Assembly (NCBI RefSeq): GCF_003660165.1
Contig: NZ_CP032829.1
Location: forward strand, 1,116,001-1,180,000
Length of the DNA: 64,000 bases
Direction: 5' to 3'
Source: Sphingomonas paeninsulae
GTDB taxonomy: Bacteria > Pseudomonadota > Alphaproteobacteria > Sphingomonadales > Sphingomonadaceae
The notes under the pieces are model-generated. The model made no database searches. It was not told the DNA's origin and saw only the letters and a program-made list of their open reading frames with translations. Position 1 is the stretch's first letter; the number at the start of each line of letters is the position of its first letter. The translations under genes and the position numbers were made by a program. Shown here in pieces: positions 1 through 9,183 of this stretch.

Positions 1-736
1 TCCCGACGCCGAGCCTGACCGGGATCAACACGATATTGCCGCGCCGCAGATAGGTCGCAGAGAATCCGCCTACGAAATAAGCCCGTCCTTCGACTTGTGG
101 ATATCGGCGGAACAGATCCTGACTGTCATACAGGTTGTAGACGAGCGTAAAGACTTTGGTCGCATCACCGCCGACATCGAAACCGACCGAGGGGCCGGTC
201 CAATACGCCGGTCGCTGGCCTTCGACCTTGTGGCTGAGCGTACCCGAACCGTAGCGCAAGCCGACGACGAACGCTCCTGATGCTTCCCGGCCTGCGATAT
301 AGGCGTTCGGTTCGCCCTGATCCTTCAGGATTTTTTCGAGCAGTCCCGCAAGCCCCGCTGCGCCCTTGCCAAACACACCCTCTGCCGCACCGATCAGATC
401 GTCCTTGTGATAGGTTGGCGTGGCCTGTGTCGCGAGCGAACTGGCAGGAGCAGTCCCTGCCGCCCCTGTCGTCTCAACAGGCACCGTCGTTGTGTCCGCA
501 GGCGGAGGTGTTTCGTATTGTGGCCTGTCGTACTGTGGCCTGTCATTCTGTGGCTTATCATATTGCGCCTGGGGTGGCGGCGCTTGTGTCGCATAGCCAC
601 GTTCGCCCGGAACAGGTTGAGAAACATCGGCCTGGGCGGCGGCGTTGGGATCGACCGTCCGAACCTGGGCCAGAACGGGTGTTGCTACCAACGCAAATGC
701 GGCGGCGATTAGTGAAAATACAGGCTTGCGTAACAT
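1..736 (-). CDS. eipA: EipA-type envelope integrity protein (DUF1134), C-terminus cut by window edge
   Basis: Reading the minus strand from the ATG at 736 gives 245 codons without a stop, so the gene runs off the left edge with its last residues missing. The protein starts with a Sec signal peptide ending at about residue 24 (LVATPVLAQ). A Pro/Gln-rich linker follows, with a short repeat of the P-Q-Y-D-R type at residues 57-75. Then comes a conserved domain rich in Gly and Tyr with YIAGREASGAF, FDVGGDATKVF and a Y-F-V-G-G-F-S-A-T-Y segment. This is the DUF1134 pattern; in Brucella and Caulobacter this family (EipA) is a periplasmic protein needed for envelope integrity. Family assignment is from recall of the domain pattern, not a search. 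Confidence 0.8.
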   Translation of the reverse strand, partial: MLRKPVFSLIAAAFALVATPVLAQVRTVDPNAAAQADVSQPVPGERGYATQAPPPQAQYDKPQNDRPQYDRPQYETPPPADTTTVPVETTGAAGTAPASSLATQATPTYHKDDLIGAAEGVFGKGAAGLAGLLEKILKDQGEPNAYIAGREASGAFVVGLRYGSGTLSHKVEGQRPAYWTGPSVGFDVGGDATKVFTLVYNLYDSQDLFRRYPQVEGRAYFVGGFSATYLRRGNIVLIPVRLGVG

Positions 737-901
737 GATCGATCCCCGGGACGCGCTCTTGGTCAGACGGTTAACCGCGTTCGCCCTGTCCGTGCAATGA
801 ACGACGCGCTGGTGCGAGTCGATTTTGCGCCAGCTTGCTTATGCCGATGGACGGTTGAATGCTCAGCAAGCCCCCGCTATAGGCGCAGTTCGCTACCAGC
901 C

Positions 902-993
902 GGAGACGTGGGTGAGTGGCTGAAACCAACGGTTTGCTAAACCGTCGTAGCGAGTAATCGCTACCGCGAGTTCGAATCTCGCCGTCTCCGCCA
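902..993 (+). tRNA. tRNA-Ser (anticodon GCT)
   Basis: The acceptor arms GGAGACG (902-908) and CGTCTCC (983-989) pair fully, followed by discriminator G and an encoded CCA (991-993). The anticodon stem ACGGT/ACCGT holds a seven-base loop with GCT at 936-938. A long variable arm and the T-loop GTTCGAATC are present, which is the class II shape of tRNA-Ser. It reads AGC/AGT codons. Confidence 0.95.
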
Positions 994-1290
994 ATAACCA
1001 TAGTATGCAGATTCGCGCCCGGTGCGGCGGGTGTTCACTTGGTAATGGTGGCCAATCCGAGACCAGCTCAATCGTTATCGATAGTTTTGATCGAAACTTT
1101 TGCTATCTTTCACGGAAATAAGCGGCACACTCATCAACAGAGCCAACCAGCCGCAGCTATGGACATATACGACGTGTAGCTGATTTTTGGGCCGCTTTAT
1201 CGACAACATATTGAAACGGCCGGTCGAAGTCGCAAATGCTCAAGCTTGAGGGGGTGCTGATCACTGAAAGAGTAGGTCAGGGACACTTGC
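994..1290. other. Intergenic stretch, no gene seen
   Basis: About 300 bases between tRNA-Ser and the FkbM methyltransferase gene. It is more AT-rich than its surroundings and has no ORF with family features. I see no convincing terminator or promoter in it. Confidence 0.5.
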
Positions 1291-2103
1291 ATGAGCTTAG
1301 CGCGTAAAGTCGGCGGCAGGATTTTCAAAACATTGCGGGGCGTTCGATCGCCCGTGCCGGATATCATAGGTCATACCGAATACAGGTCTTTGCTGAAGAT
1401 GCCGCCATTCACCCACGGCAGCGGAATGCTCTTCGATCGGCCCATCGCATTCGCTGACATCACCGGATATCTGCATTCAGTCGCCGAAATCTTTGCCGAA
1501 GAGGTGTATCGGTTTAATTGCGAGACAGCCGCACCGCACATCATCGACGCCGGCGCGAACATTGGTCTGAGCGTAATATATTTCAAGCAACTGTTTCCTG
1601 GTGCCACCATTGTTGCTTACGAACCCGATCCTGAAATGTTCAGGCTGCTGGCTCAAAACATCAGCAGCTATTCAGGGATATCGCTTCGACAGGCTGCTGC
1701 GTGGGTCGAGGATACGGAACTCACTTTTTACACCGAAGGATCGCTTGCTGGGTCGAGCGAGGTAGACTTTCTGAACACTGGGGCCAGCACGACGGTGGCC
1801 GCTGTCCGGCTGAAGGACGAGTTGCGTAAAAAGCACGTAGATTTCTTGAAGATCGACATCGAAGGAGCGGAAAATAGCGTCTTGTTCGACATTGAGGACG
1901 AGTTGGATAACGTCGGCCTGCTGTTTTTCGAATATCACAGTCCACATACAAAGCCGCAACTTCTTGGTGAGATGCTAAAGATGGTCGCGTCAAAGGGTTT
2001 TCGTTATATCATCAATGGCGCACACGCTCCCCGACTCCCCTTCATCGAAAAATTGGCCTGTGGCTTCGACCTCCAGCTCAATGTGTCGTGCTTCCGACCC
2101 TGA
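1291..2103 (+). CDS. FkbM family SAM-dependent methyltransferase
   Basis: 270 aa, soluble. The SAM-binding motif IIDAGANIG lies at residues 84-92, the acidic EPDP at 111-114, and the typical late motif FLKIDIEGAE near 185-194. This is the methyltransf_21/FkbM pattern, enzymes that O-methylate sugars or polyketide-like substrates; the actual substrate cannot be read from the sequence. It stands alone between tRNA-Ser and thrS, ending about 90 bases before the thrS start. The ATG at 1291 is preceded by a purine-rich AGGTCAGGGA, so the start is reasonable. Confidence 0.85.
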   Translation: MSLARKVGGRIFKTLRGVRSPVPDIIGHTEYRSLLKMPPFTHGSGMLFDRPIAFADITGYLHSVAEIFAEEVYRFNCETAAPHIIDAGANIGLSVIYFKQLFPGATIVAYEPDPEMFRLLAQNISSYSGISLRQAAAWVEDTELTFYTEGSLAGSSEVDFLNTGASTTVAAVRLKDELRKKHVDFLKIDIEGAENSVLFDIEDELDNVGLLFFEYHSPHTKPQLLGEMLKMVASKGFRYIINGAHAPRLPFIEKLACGFDLQLNVSCFRP

Positions 2104-2193
2104 TTACGTCAAACAGGTTTGCGCGAAAGTCGTAAGCACTCGATAACACTCGGCGACTTGCCCCGACGCGTCGCGCCCGGCATACGCGCACCT

Positions 2194-4185
2194 ATGTCAG
2201 AACTCCTCAAGATCAGCCTTCCCGACGGTTCCGTGCGCGAAGTTCCACACGGCACAACCCCTGCCGATATCGCTGCCGCAATCGGTCCGGGCCTTGCGAA
2301 GGCCGCACTGGCCGGACGCGTCAACGGTGAAGTCCGCGACATCATGCGGCCATTTGATGGCGATGCTACGCTGGCGTTGATCACTTCGCGGGATGAGAGC
2401 GACGCGCTGGAACTGGCGCGCCACGACTTCGCGCACGTCCTCGCCGAAGCAGTGCAGAACCTGTTTCCAGGCACACAGATCACGTTCGGACCATCGACCG
2501 ACGACGGCTTTTATTACGACTTCGCCCCCGCTGGCGAGCAGTTCACCGAAGAGGACCTGCCTGCGATCGAAGCCGAGATGCGCGCCATCATCGGTCGCGA
2601 CGAAAAGCTCATCCGCGAAGTCTGGGCCCGTGACGATCTGATCGCAAAGTGGCAGGCCGAGGGCGAAAGCTTCAAGGCCGAATGGGCTGCCGGACTTCCG
2701 AGTGGCGAGGAACTGACTGTTTACCGTGCGGGCAACTGGATGGACATGTGCCGCGGGCCTCATCTTGCCTCCACCGGCAAACTTGACCCGCAGGCGTTCA
2801 AGCTGACGCGCGTTTCGGGTGCGTATTGGCGTGGTGACCAGAACAACGCGATGCTCAGTCGCATCTATGGCACGGGTTGGCTGAACAAGAAGCAACTCGA
2901 CGCGCATCTCCTCCGTCTGGAAGAAGCCGCCAAGCGCGACCACCGCCGCATCGCTCAGGAAATGGACCTGTTCCACCTCCAGTCCGAAGCGCAAGGCTCT
3001 ATCTTCTGGCATCCCAAGGGCTACATTCTGTGGCGTCAGTTGGAGGCCTATATGCGCCGCCGCCTCGACGCTGCGGGCTATGCCGAGGTCAAGACACCAC
3101 AGCTTATGGACGCGCGTCAGTGGGAAGCATCGGGCCATTGGGGCAAATATCGCGAAAATATGTTCGTGGTGCCCGATGAGGTTCCGAATATCGAGGACGA
3201 AGGCCCGATCCTGACCGGTGAAGGCGACCTCATGGCGCTGAAACCGATGAATTGTCCGGCGCACGTCCTGATTTTCCGTCAGGGCATCAAGTCGTATCGC
3301 GACCTGCCGATGCGGCTTGCCGAATTCGGCTGCTGCCATCGCAACGAGCCGCATGGCGCGCTGCACGGCATCATGCGCGTCCGCCAGTTTACGCAGGACG
3401 ACGCGCACATTTTCTGCCGTGAAGACCAGATCGTCGAGGAAGTGCGCCTGTTCTGCGATCTCCTCGATGTTGTCTATAAAGATCTCGGGTTCGCCAACTA
3501 TGCGATCAAACTCGCGCTGCGACCTGAAAAGCGCTTTGGTTCAGAGGAAATGTGGGACCGCGCCGAGAATAATTTGCGCGATGCCGTCCGTCAGGCTGGC
3601 CGCGCGGGCGAAGAATATGGCTGGGAAGAGTTACCCGGCGAAGGTGCCTTCTATTCGCCCAAGCTCGAATTCCACCTAACCGACGCGATCGGACGGACGT
3701 GGCAGTGCGGCACAATCCAACTCGATTACGTCCTGCCCGAACGTCTCGACGCGTCATATGTGGGAGAGGACGGTGCCAAGCATCGCCCGGTCATGCTCCA
3801 CCGCGCCATCCTCGGCACGTTCGAACGCTTCATCGGAATATTGATCGAACACCATGCCGGACGCTTTCCACTGTGGCTTGCCCCTGTACAAGCGGTCGTT
3901 GCCACGATCGTTTCCGAAACCGACAGCTACGCGCATGAGGTCGTCGCCGCACTCACGGCGGCGGGCATTCGCACAGACATCGATCTGCGGAATGAGAAAA
4001 TTAACTACAAAGTCCGCGAACATTCGCTGGCCAAGGTGCCGCATTTGCTCGTGGTCGGAAAACGGGAGGCCGATGAGCACACCGTGGCAATCCGGACACT
4101 CGGATCGGACGGCCAGCGCATCATGAGTCTCGACGAAGCCGTGGCTATGCTTGCATCGGAGGCTCGCGCCCCCGATATGCAGTGA
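2194..4185 (+). CDS. thrS: Threonine--tRNA ligase
   Basis: Charges tRNA-Thr with threonine in the cytoplasm. From the ATG at 2194 the protein is 663 aa, close to the usual 640-660. It has an N-terminal TGS domain (first 60 residues, beginning [13 protein letters not shown]), the editing domain with the HxxxH pair in [10 protein letters not shown] near residue 77, the class II catalytic core with the zinc-binding MNCPAH near residue 352 and [12 protein letters not shown], and the C-terminal anticodon-binding domain beginning around [11 protein letters not shown]. The reading frame is open up to a TTG at 2119, but the conserved TGS start argues for 2194. infC follows on the same strand, as in many bacteria. 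Confidence 0.97.
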   Translation: MSELLKISLPDGSVREVPHGTTPADIAAAIGPGLAKAALAGRVNGEVRDIMRPFDGDATLALITSRDESDALELARHDFAHVLAEAVQNLFPGTQITFGPSTDDGFYYDFAPAGEQFTEEDLPAIEAEMRAIIGRDEKLIREVWARDDLIAKWQAEGESFKAEWAAGLPSGEELTVYRAGNWMDMCRGPHLASTGKLDPQAFKLTRVSGAYWRGDQNNAMLSRIYGTGWLNKKQLDAHLLRLEEAAKRDHRRIAQEMDLFHLQSEAQGSIFWHPKGYILWRQLEAYMRRRLDAAGYAEVKTPQLMDARQWEASGHWGKYRENMFVVPDEVPNIEDEGPILTGEGDLMALKPMNCPAHVLIFRQGIKSYRDLPMRLAEFGCCHRNEPHGALHGIMRVRQFTQDDAHIFCREDQIVEEVRLFCDLLDVVYKDLGFANYAIKLALRPEKRFGSEEMWDRAENNLRDAVRQAGRAGEEYGWEELPGEGAFYSPKLEFHLTDAIGRTWQCGTIQLDYVLPERLDASYVGEDGAKHRPVMLHRAILGTFERFIGILIEHHAGRFPLWLAPVQAVVATIVSETDSYAHEVVAALTAAGIRTDIDLRNEKINYKVREHSLAKVPHLLVVGKREADEHTVAIRTLGSDGQRIMSLDEAVAMLASEARAPDMQ

Positions 4186-4303
4186 AGCAATCTCGCCACA
4201 TCGTCTGTGGATTCGTGCGCGTGGGCTTTGCCAAAATCCCCGCGATCGCGTAAAGATTGATCGACATAACTGAAACACTGGAGTCCGCGCTATACCACCC
4301 CCA

Positions 4304-4843
4304 ATGACTCGCCGCCCCATGGGGCAGGCGCCAATGCCAAACAACGGCCCCCGTTTCAACGAATTCATCCAGTCGCAGAAGGTGCGGGTGATCGATGAGA
4401 ACGGTGAGAATCTGGGTGTGATGCTAACGCGCGAAGCGATGGAAGCTGCGCGTGAAATCGGACTGGACCTCGTTGAAGTGTCTCCAAACGCCGATCCACC
4501 GGTCGCAAAATATCTCGACGTGGGTAAGTTCAAGTACGAGGCGCAGAAAAAGGCGAACCTCGCACGCAAAACTCAGCACACGCAAGAGATCAAAGAGATC
4601 AAGATGCGTCCGAACATCGACGATCATGATTATGATACGAAGATGAAGAAGATTTTCGAATTCATCGGCGACGGTGACAAGGTGAAGGTTACGCTGCGAT
4701 TTCGCGGACGTGAGCTTTCGCATGGTCAGCTCGGCATGGCGCTGCTTCAGCGTGTGCAGGCCGATATTGTCGAGATTGCGAAGATCGAACAGCATCCGCG
4801 CTTCGAAGGGCGCCAGATGTTGATGGTCGTTGCACCTAAATAA
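4304..4843 (+). CDS. infC: Translation initiation factor IF-3
   Basis: Binds the 30S subunit and checks start-codon and initiator tRNA pairing. The 179-aa length and the two domains fit: the N-terminal domain holds RVIDENGENLGVM and GLDLVEVSPNADPPVAK, a lysine-rich linker follows (KYEAQKKANLARK), and the C-terminal domain holds EIKEIKMRPNIDDHDYDTK. The ATG at 4304 is used here; an in-frame ATG at 4334 is a possible alternative because the first ten residues are not conserved. The start is ATG, not the rare AUU that lets enterobacterial infC regulate itself. rpmI and rplT do not follow; a terminator does. Confidence 0.95.
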   Translation: MTRRPMGQAPMPNNGPRFNEFIQSQKVRVIDENGENLGVMLTREAMEAAREIGLDLVEVSPNADPPVAKYLDVGKFKYEAQKKANLARKTQHTQEIKEIKMRPNIDDHDYDTKMKKIFEFIGDGDKVKVTLRFRGRELSHGQLGMALLQRVQADIVEIAKIEQHPRFEGRQMLMVVAPK

Positions 4844-4849
4844 TCTAAC

Positions 4850-4875
4850 GGCCCCGATCCCATTGGATTGGGGCC
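4850..4875 (+). terminator. Hairpin terminator after infC
   Basis: An 11-bp stem with one G-T pair (GGCCCCGATCC / GGATTGGGGCC) around a CATT loop begins seven bases after the infC stop, followed by a short T-containing stretch. This probably ends the thrS-infC transcript and separates it from the receptor gene. Confidence 0.75.
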
Positions 4876-5029
4876 TTCGATTTCCGTAACGTCACCTCCG
4901 CAACACTGTTGCAAAAAAGCCGCGATGACATTGAAAATGTGGCCGCATCGGGCACATCGCTAGCACGACTTCTATAAACCAGTCATTCTTTCCTCAAGGG
5001 ACCAAAGCGTCCAAAACGAGGAGAGAGAA

Positions 5030-7612
5030 ATGTACATACAATCCAGTGGTAAACTGCGTCTTGTTGTATCCACATTCGCTTTGGCCGCAGCGCTGAATGC
5101 TATTCCGGCCCTGACTGAATCGGCGGCGGCCCAATCGGCACCCCAGTCAACCGACAACACACCGAATGCCAGCACGTCGCAATCGACGCAGATCAATTCG
5201 GTCGATGAAATCATCGTCACCGCTACGAAACGTAGCCAAAGTCTGCAAAATGTGCCGATCGTCGTAACGACGGTCAATCACCAGCTCCTGCAGGATACGG
5301 GAGTGAAAGATATCAAGGACCTTGCGCTCCTTGCACCGGGGCTGCTTGTCACCTCTACGAGCAGCGAGGCATCGACCACTGCCCGCATTCGCGGGATCGG
5401 AACCGTTGGTGATAACCCCGGGCTCGAATCTTCGGTGGGTGTCGTCATCGATGGCGTCTATCGCTCGCGCAATGGCGTTGGCTTTGGCGATCTTGGCAAT
5501 GTCGATCGCATCGAAGTGCTTAAAGGGCCGCAAGGATCTCTGTTTGGGAAGTCTGCCACTGCAGGCGTTATCAACATCATCACTGCGCTTCCCCAATTCA
5601 CCTTCGGTGCCAACGCTGAATTTACGGCGGGAAATTACGGTGCCTATGGAGGCGCTGCTGAAATTACCGGTCCGATCATCAGCGACAAACTGGCCGCCAG
5701 CATCTACTTCGCCGATCGTCAGCGCGATGGGTTTTTCAACGTCGACACCGGGCCCGGCCCACGGACGGAAACCAAGGATACCAATCGTAACTTTTACACG
5801 ATTCGCGGTCAGTTGCTCGCCAGGCCCACACCCGATCTGACGCTGCGACTGATCGGAGACTATTCCAATCGGAAAGAAAATTGCTGCATCGCTGTGATTA
5901 CACGAGCCAGCCAAGCACCTGCGCCGAACCTCGCCAACAACATTGTCGCGGCGCTCGGCGGCAATGATGGCAATCCCAATACGCCCTATGATCGGAACGC
6001 CTATGCGAACCGCCCTGACAATCAGCGAATTCACGATGGCGGTGTTTCGCTTCAGGCAGACTGGAACATTGGCCCCGGCACACTGACATCGATCACGGCA
6101 TACCGTGACTGGAAAACAACTGGCGGGTTTGACGCTGATTTCTCCACCGCCGATATCGACTATTTACCGTCGGATGACAGCAACTCGTCGCAATTCCGAA
6201 CCTTCAGTCAAGAACTCCGCTATGCTGGTTCGACCGACAAGCTGGACTATCTGGTCGGCGGATTTTTCTCGAATGAAAAGCTACGTCAGAACACAAGTGT
6301 TCTCGTCGGCACTCAGTTTACGCCTTACCTAAGTCTGCTCTTTTCTTCGCTGGTAGAGGGCGCGCCCGATCCGCATTTTCTCCAGACAGGCCTGACATTC
6401 CCCTTCGTCGGCGGCGTGAATTATGTTCCCGGATCTGGATCGGTCGACCAATACCGGCAACGTGATAACACCTATGCAATTTTCACGGACAATACATATC
6501 ATGTAACGAGCAAGTTCGATCTGAATGTCGGCCTTCGCTATAACATCGACAATAAGTTTCTAAACCAGAACAGCACGAACATCGGAGGGGGCGGTGGATG
6601 CTCTTCGGCCAATGCTGCCTTTGGAATCCTGAATGCGGTTAATCCTGCGGCAGCCGCTCAATTGGCTGCTGTCAACGGCACTCTGTGCCTGCCGTTCTTA
6701 AGCCCGGGTTATAACAACTTCACGAACCAACAATCGAACCACGAGGATGCGCTGTCAGGTACGGCGAAGGCCGCTTATCGCTTTGACAGGAATTTCCTCG
6801 TCTACGCCTCATATGCCCGAGGCTATAAGGCAGGTGGCTTCAACCTCGACCGCGTTGAATGCACCGTAGGCCAACCCGGTTGCGCGCCGGGTAGCGCAGC
6901 TGTGAATACGCCAATTCTTGACACACGATTTGGAGCCGAACGTAACAATTCATTCGAGATCGGCGAAAAGGCGACACTATTCGATCGTAAGTTGCTGCTG
7001 AATGCGACCCTGTTTTACCAAAAGTATAACAACTTCCAGCTCAACACCTTCAACGGTCTCGTGTTTGTGGTCGATTCGATTCCGCACGTTGTCAGCAAAG
7101 GTATCGACGCTGACTTCGTCTGGTTCGCCAGCAACAAACTGAGCTTCCAGGGCGGCCTAACCATCGCCGATACGCGCTACGATCTTACGGCTTCCCAACT
7201 CGCGGACCTGGAACTGAAAACCGGCTTTCTGGGAGGGAGCCATTCGCGCTTGTCGCTGGCACCACTGTATTCCGCGTCATTGTCGGGAACCTATACTCAG
7301 GATCTTGGCGAGCGATATAAAGCGCGCTTCAACATGGGCGCGAAATATTCGTCGGGGTATAATACAGGCTCGGACCTCGATCCCGGTAAATATCAAAAGG
7401 GCTATGTTCTGGCGAATGCGCGAGTCGCATTCGGACCGCAAAACGATCGCTGGAGCGTGGAGGTCTGGGCCGACAATTTGTTCGATACCGATTATAAGCA
7501 GGTTGCCTTCAACTCGGGATTTCAGAATGTCCCGACCAACGCGACAGGTGTCCTTGATGCCTTTCTTGGAGCGCCCCGGACATTCGGCGGAACGCTTCGT
7601 GTGAAATATTGA
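5030..7612 (+). CDS. TonB-dependent outer-membrane receptor
   Basis: 860 aa. A signal peptide covers about the first 35 residues. A TonB box region with EIIVTATKRSQSLQNVP follows, then the plug domain (GVKDIKDLALLAPGLLV, RIRGIG, VIDGVYRSR, RIEVLKGPQGSLFGK, AGVINIIT), and a long beta-barrel that ends on an aromatic residue in FGGTLRVKY. The strand-closing Tyr and the length are typical of full receptors. It carries substrates across the outer membrane using TonB energy. The substrate is unknown; the plug resembles receptors of the sphingomonad SusC-independent type. The start has a good GAGGAGAGAG site just upstream. No sensor or anti-sigma gene adjoins it. Confidence 0.92.
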   Translation: MYIQSSGKLRLVVSTFALAAALNAIPALTESAAAQSAPQSTDNTPNASTSQSTQINSVDEIIVTATKRSQSLQNVPIVVTTVNHQLLQDTGVKDIKDLALLAPGLLVTSTSSEASTTARIRGIGTVGDNPGLESSVGVVIDGVYRSRNGVGFGDLGNVDRIEVLKGPQGSLFGKSATAGVINIITALPQFTFGANAEFTAGNYGAYGGAAEITGPIISDKLAASIYFADRQRDGFFNVDTGPGPRTETKDTNRNFYTIRGQLLARPTPDLTLRLIGDYSNRKENCCIAVITRASQAPAPNLANNIVAALGGNDGNPNTPYDRNAYANRPDNQRIHDGGVSLQADWNIGPGTLTSITAYRDWKTTGGFDADFSTADIDYLPSDDSNSSQFRTFSQELRYAGSTDKLDYLVGGFFSNEKLRQNTSVLVGTQFTPYLSLLFSSLVEGAPDPHFLQTGLTFPFVGGVNYVPGSGSVDQYRQRDNTYAIFTDNTYHVTSKFDLNVGLRYNIDNKFLNQNSTNIGGGGGCSSANAAFGILNAVNPAAAAQLAAVNGTLCLPFLSPGYNNFTNQQSNHEDALSGTAKAAYRFDRNFLVYASYARGYKAGGFNLDRVECTVGQPGCAPGSAAVNTPILDTRFGAERNNSFEIGEKATLFDRKLLLNATLFYQKYNNFQLNTFNGLVFVVDSIPHVVSKGIDADFVWFASNKLSFQGGLTIADTRYDLTASQLADLELKTGFLGGSHSRLSLAPLYSASLSGTYTQDLGERYKARFNMGAKYSSGYNTGSDLDPGKYQKGYVLANARVAFGPQNDRWSVEVWADNLFDTDYKQVAFNSGFQNVPTNATGVLDAFLGAPRTFGGTLRVKY

Positions 7613-7672
7613 CAGGCGAGCACGCTAACTTGCGGAGCAGCGTACCTCTGGTGTAAAAGGAAATTGCATTTT

Positions 7673-8605
7673 CTAGCTTTGGGAGAGGCGTGGTCGGGTC
7701 CAGAGCCCATCGCGACCGAAGCTTGGGGTAGGTCGAAAGGCCTGCCCCATTGCTTTTACGACCCAGCCAAGCTTTTTACGCTTCGCTATAACTACGCGGC
7801 TATCCCACGCGGCTTGATCGAGCGAATCGACCTTTCGAGCAATATCGCCGTAAATCCCCGCTGCCGCCAGCACCGCCCAACGTGACCGGAATGGCAATCG
7901 GGCCGCGCCTACCCGCGCCGAGTTTTCATAGTCGCCAACCATATTCGCCAGCCACCACGCCATATCGGCAAGGCGCCCACGAAAATGAGGGCGCATATGT
8001 TCGCCGGGCGGAATATCGGCCTCGACCAGCCAGTCCATCGGGAGGTAGCAGCGCCCGACGGCATCATCCTCAGATATATCGCGCGCGATATTCGCAAGCT
8101 GGAACGCGAGGCCAAGATCGCAAGCCCGATCAAGGGTTTCCTCGTCATCGGGAGGTACGCCCATGACGACCGCCATCATGCAGCCGACAACGCCCGCAAC
8201 ATGGTAGCAATAAGTTAGTAGATCGTTTTCGGTGCGCGGAGACCAGTCGGCGGAGTCCATCGCAAAGCCAATAACCAGATCGTCAATAAAACGGCGCGGC
8301 ATGTTGGTTTCACGCACCACCTGCCCGATCGCATCGAACGCCGGATCGCCGGTAGGTTTTTCGGTCAGCGCCATTGCAGTCAGATCGCGGATTTTTGCGA
8401 TCCTGGCTTCGGGATCGGTAACAGCCGCGCGCGCGCCGCCGTGATCCTGACCGTCGGCAATATCGTCGCACTTACGGCACCAGGAATAAAGCAGCCACGC
8501 CCGCTCACGCGTTTGCTTGTCGAACAATTTGCTCGCTATTGCGAACGACTGGGACCCGCGCGCGATGGAAAGCCGCGCCGTTTCGACAAGCGCGGCACGG
8601 TTCAC
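7673..8605 (-). CDS. crtB: Phytoene synthase
   Basis: 310 aa. Condenses two geranylgeranyl diphosphates to phytoene, the first committed step of C40 carotenoids. Both Asp-rich metal-binding motifs of the squalene/phytoene synthase family are visible: DDIAD at residues 47-51 and DISED at 176-180, with CYHVAGVVGCMM between them. It is the last gene of the overlapping crtY-crtI-LOG-crtB operon; its ATG overlaps the stop of the LOG gene by four bases. A squalene-synthase role is the main alternative, but the crtI and crtY neighbours argue for phytoene. Confidence 0.93.
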   Translation of the reverse strand: MNRAALVETARLSIARGSQSFAIASKLFDKQTRERAWLLYSWCRKCDDIADGQDHGGARAAVTDPEARIAKIRDLTAMALTEKPTGDPAFDAIGQVVRETNMPRRFIDDLVIGFAMDSADWSPRTENDLLTYCYHVAGVVGCMMAVVMGVPPDDEETLDRACDLGLAFQLANIARDISEDDAVGRCYLPMDWLVEADIPPGEHMRPHFRGRLADMAWWLANMVGDYENSARVGAARLPFRSRWAVLAAAGIYGDIARKVDSLDQAAWDSRVVIAKRKKLGWVVKAMGQAFRPTPSFGRDGLWTRPRLSQS

Positions 8606-9183
8606 AGGTTTGCTGCTGTCATTCGAAAAATCGTTTCGTGCGGATGATAAGCAGCCATTTTAGTCAGCAATCCGTCGAGTTCATCGCCCACTATCAGGAT
8701 GCCGCTATGCTGGGGCCGGATGAAACCGGTGGCGATCATGTGCGCGTTGAACGAAATCAGTCCATCGTAAAAACCTGCGACATTCAACAGGCCAACCGGT
8801 TTTTCGTGGTAACCGAGTTGCGCCCAGCTTACCGCTTCCCACAATTCATCCATCGTCCCGACCCCACCGGGCAGCGTGATGAAACCATCGGATAGTTCGG
8901 TAAACAATGCTTTGCGTTCGTGCATATTCTCGACGACGCGCAGTTCGGTGCAGCCACGATGCGCGACTTCGGCATCGACCAGCGCACGCGGGATAACGCC
9001 GATCACTTCGCCCCCGGCAGCCAACGCCGCATCGGCGATGGCACCCATAAGGCCCAGCCTGCCACCGCCGTAAACCACGCCGATGCCGCGCTCCGCCAAT
9101 GTTCGGCCCACGTCACGCGCGACATCGATATAGATGGGATCAGCAGGCGTCGCCGAACCACAATAGATCGCGATACGCTTCAT
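8602..9183 (-). CDS. LOG family protein (nucleotide 5'-monophosphate phosphoribohydrolase fold)
   Basis: 193 aa. The family signature PGGVGTMDE is at residues 105-113 and a Rossmann-like glycine motif GGGRLGLMG at 39-47. LOG proteins release the free base from (iso)pentenyladenosine monophosphate or AMP-like nucleotides. The gene is inside the carotenoid operon with four-base overlaps to crtI upstream and crtB downstream, so it is co-translated with them. Why a LOG protein sits there is not clear; both isoprenoid and cytokinin chemistry use prenyl diphosphates, but a link is only a guess. Confidence 0.88.
   Translation of the reverse strand: MKRIAIYCGSATPADPIYIDVARDVGRTLAERGIGVVYGGGRLGLMGAIADAALAAGGEVIGVIPRALVDAEVAHRGCTELRVVENMHERKALFTELSDGFITLPGGVGTMDELWEAVSWAQLGYHEKPVGLLNVAGFYDGLISFNAHMIATGFIRPQHSGILIVGDELDGLLTKMAAYHPHETIFRMTAANL

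Noticed and set aside
280-738. Plus-strand open frame with Arg/Pro-rich protein at the left edge
   Set aside because: It is antisense to the eipA gene, which carries a signal peptide and a known domain; the frame is open only because of the gene's codon bias.
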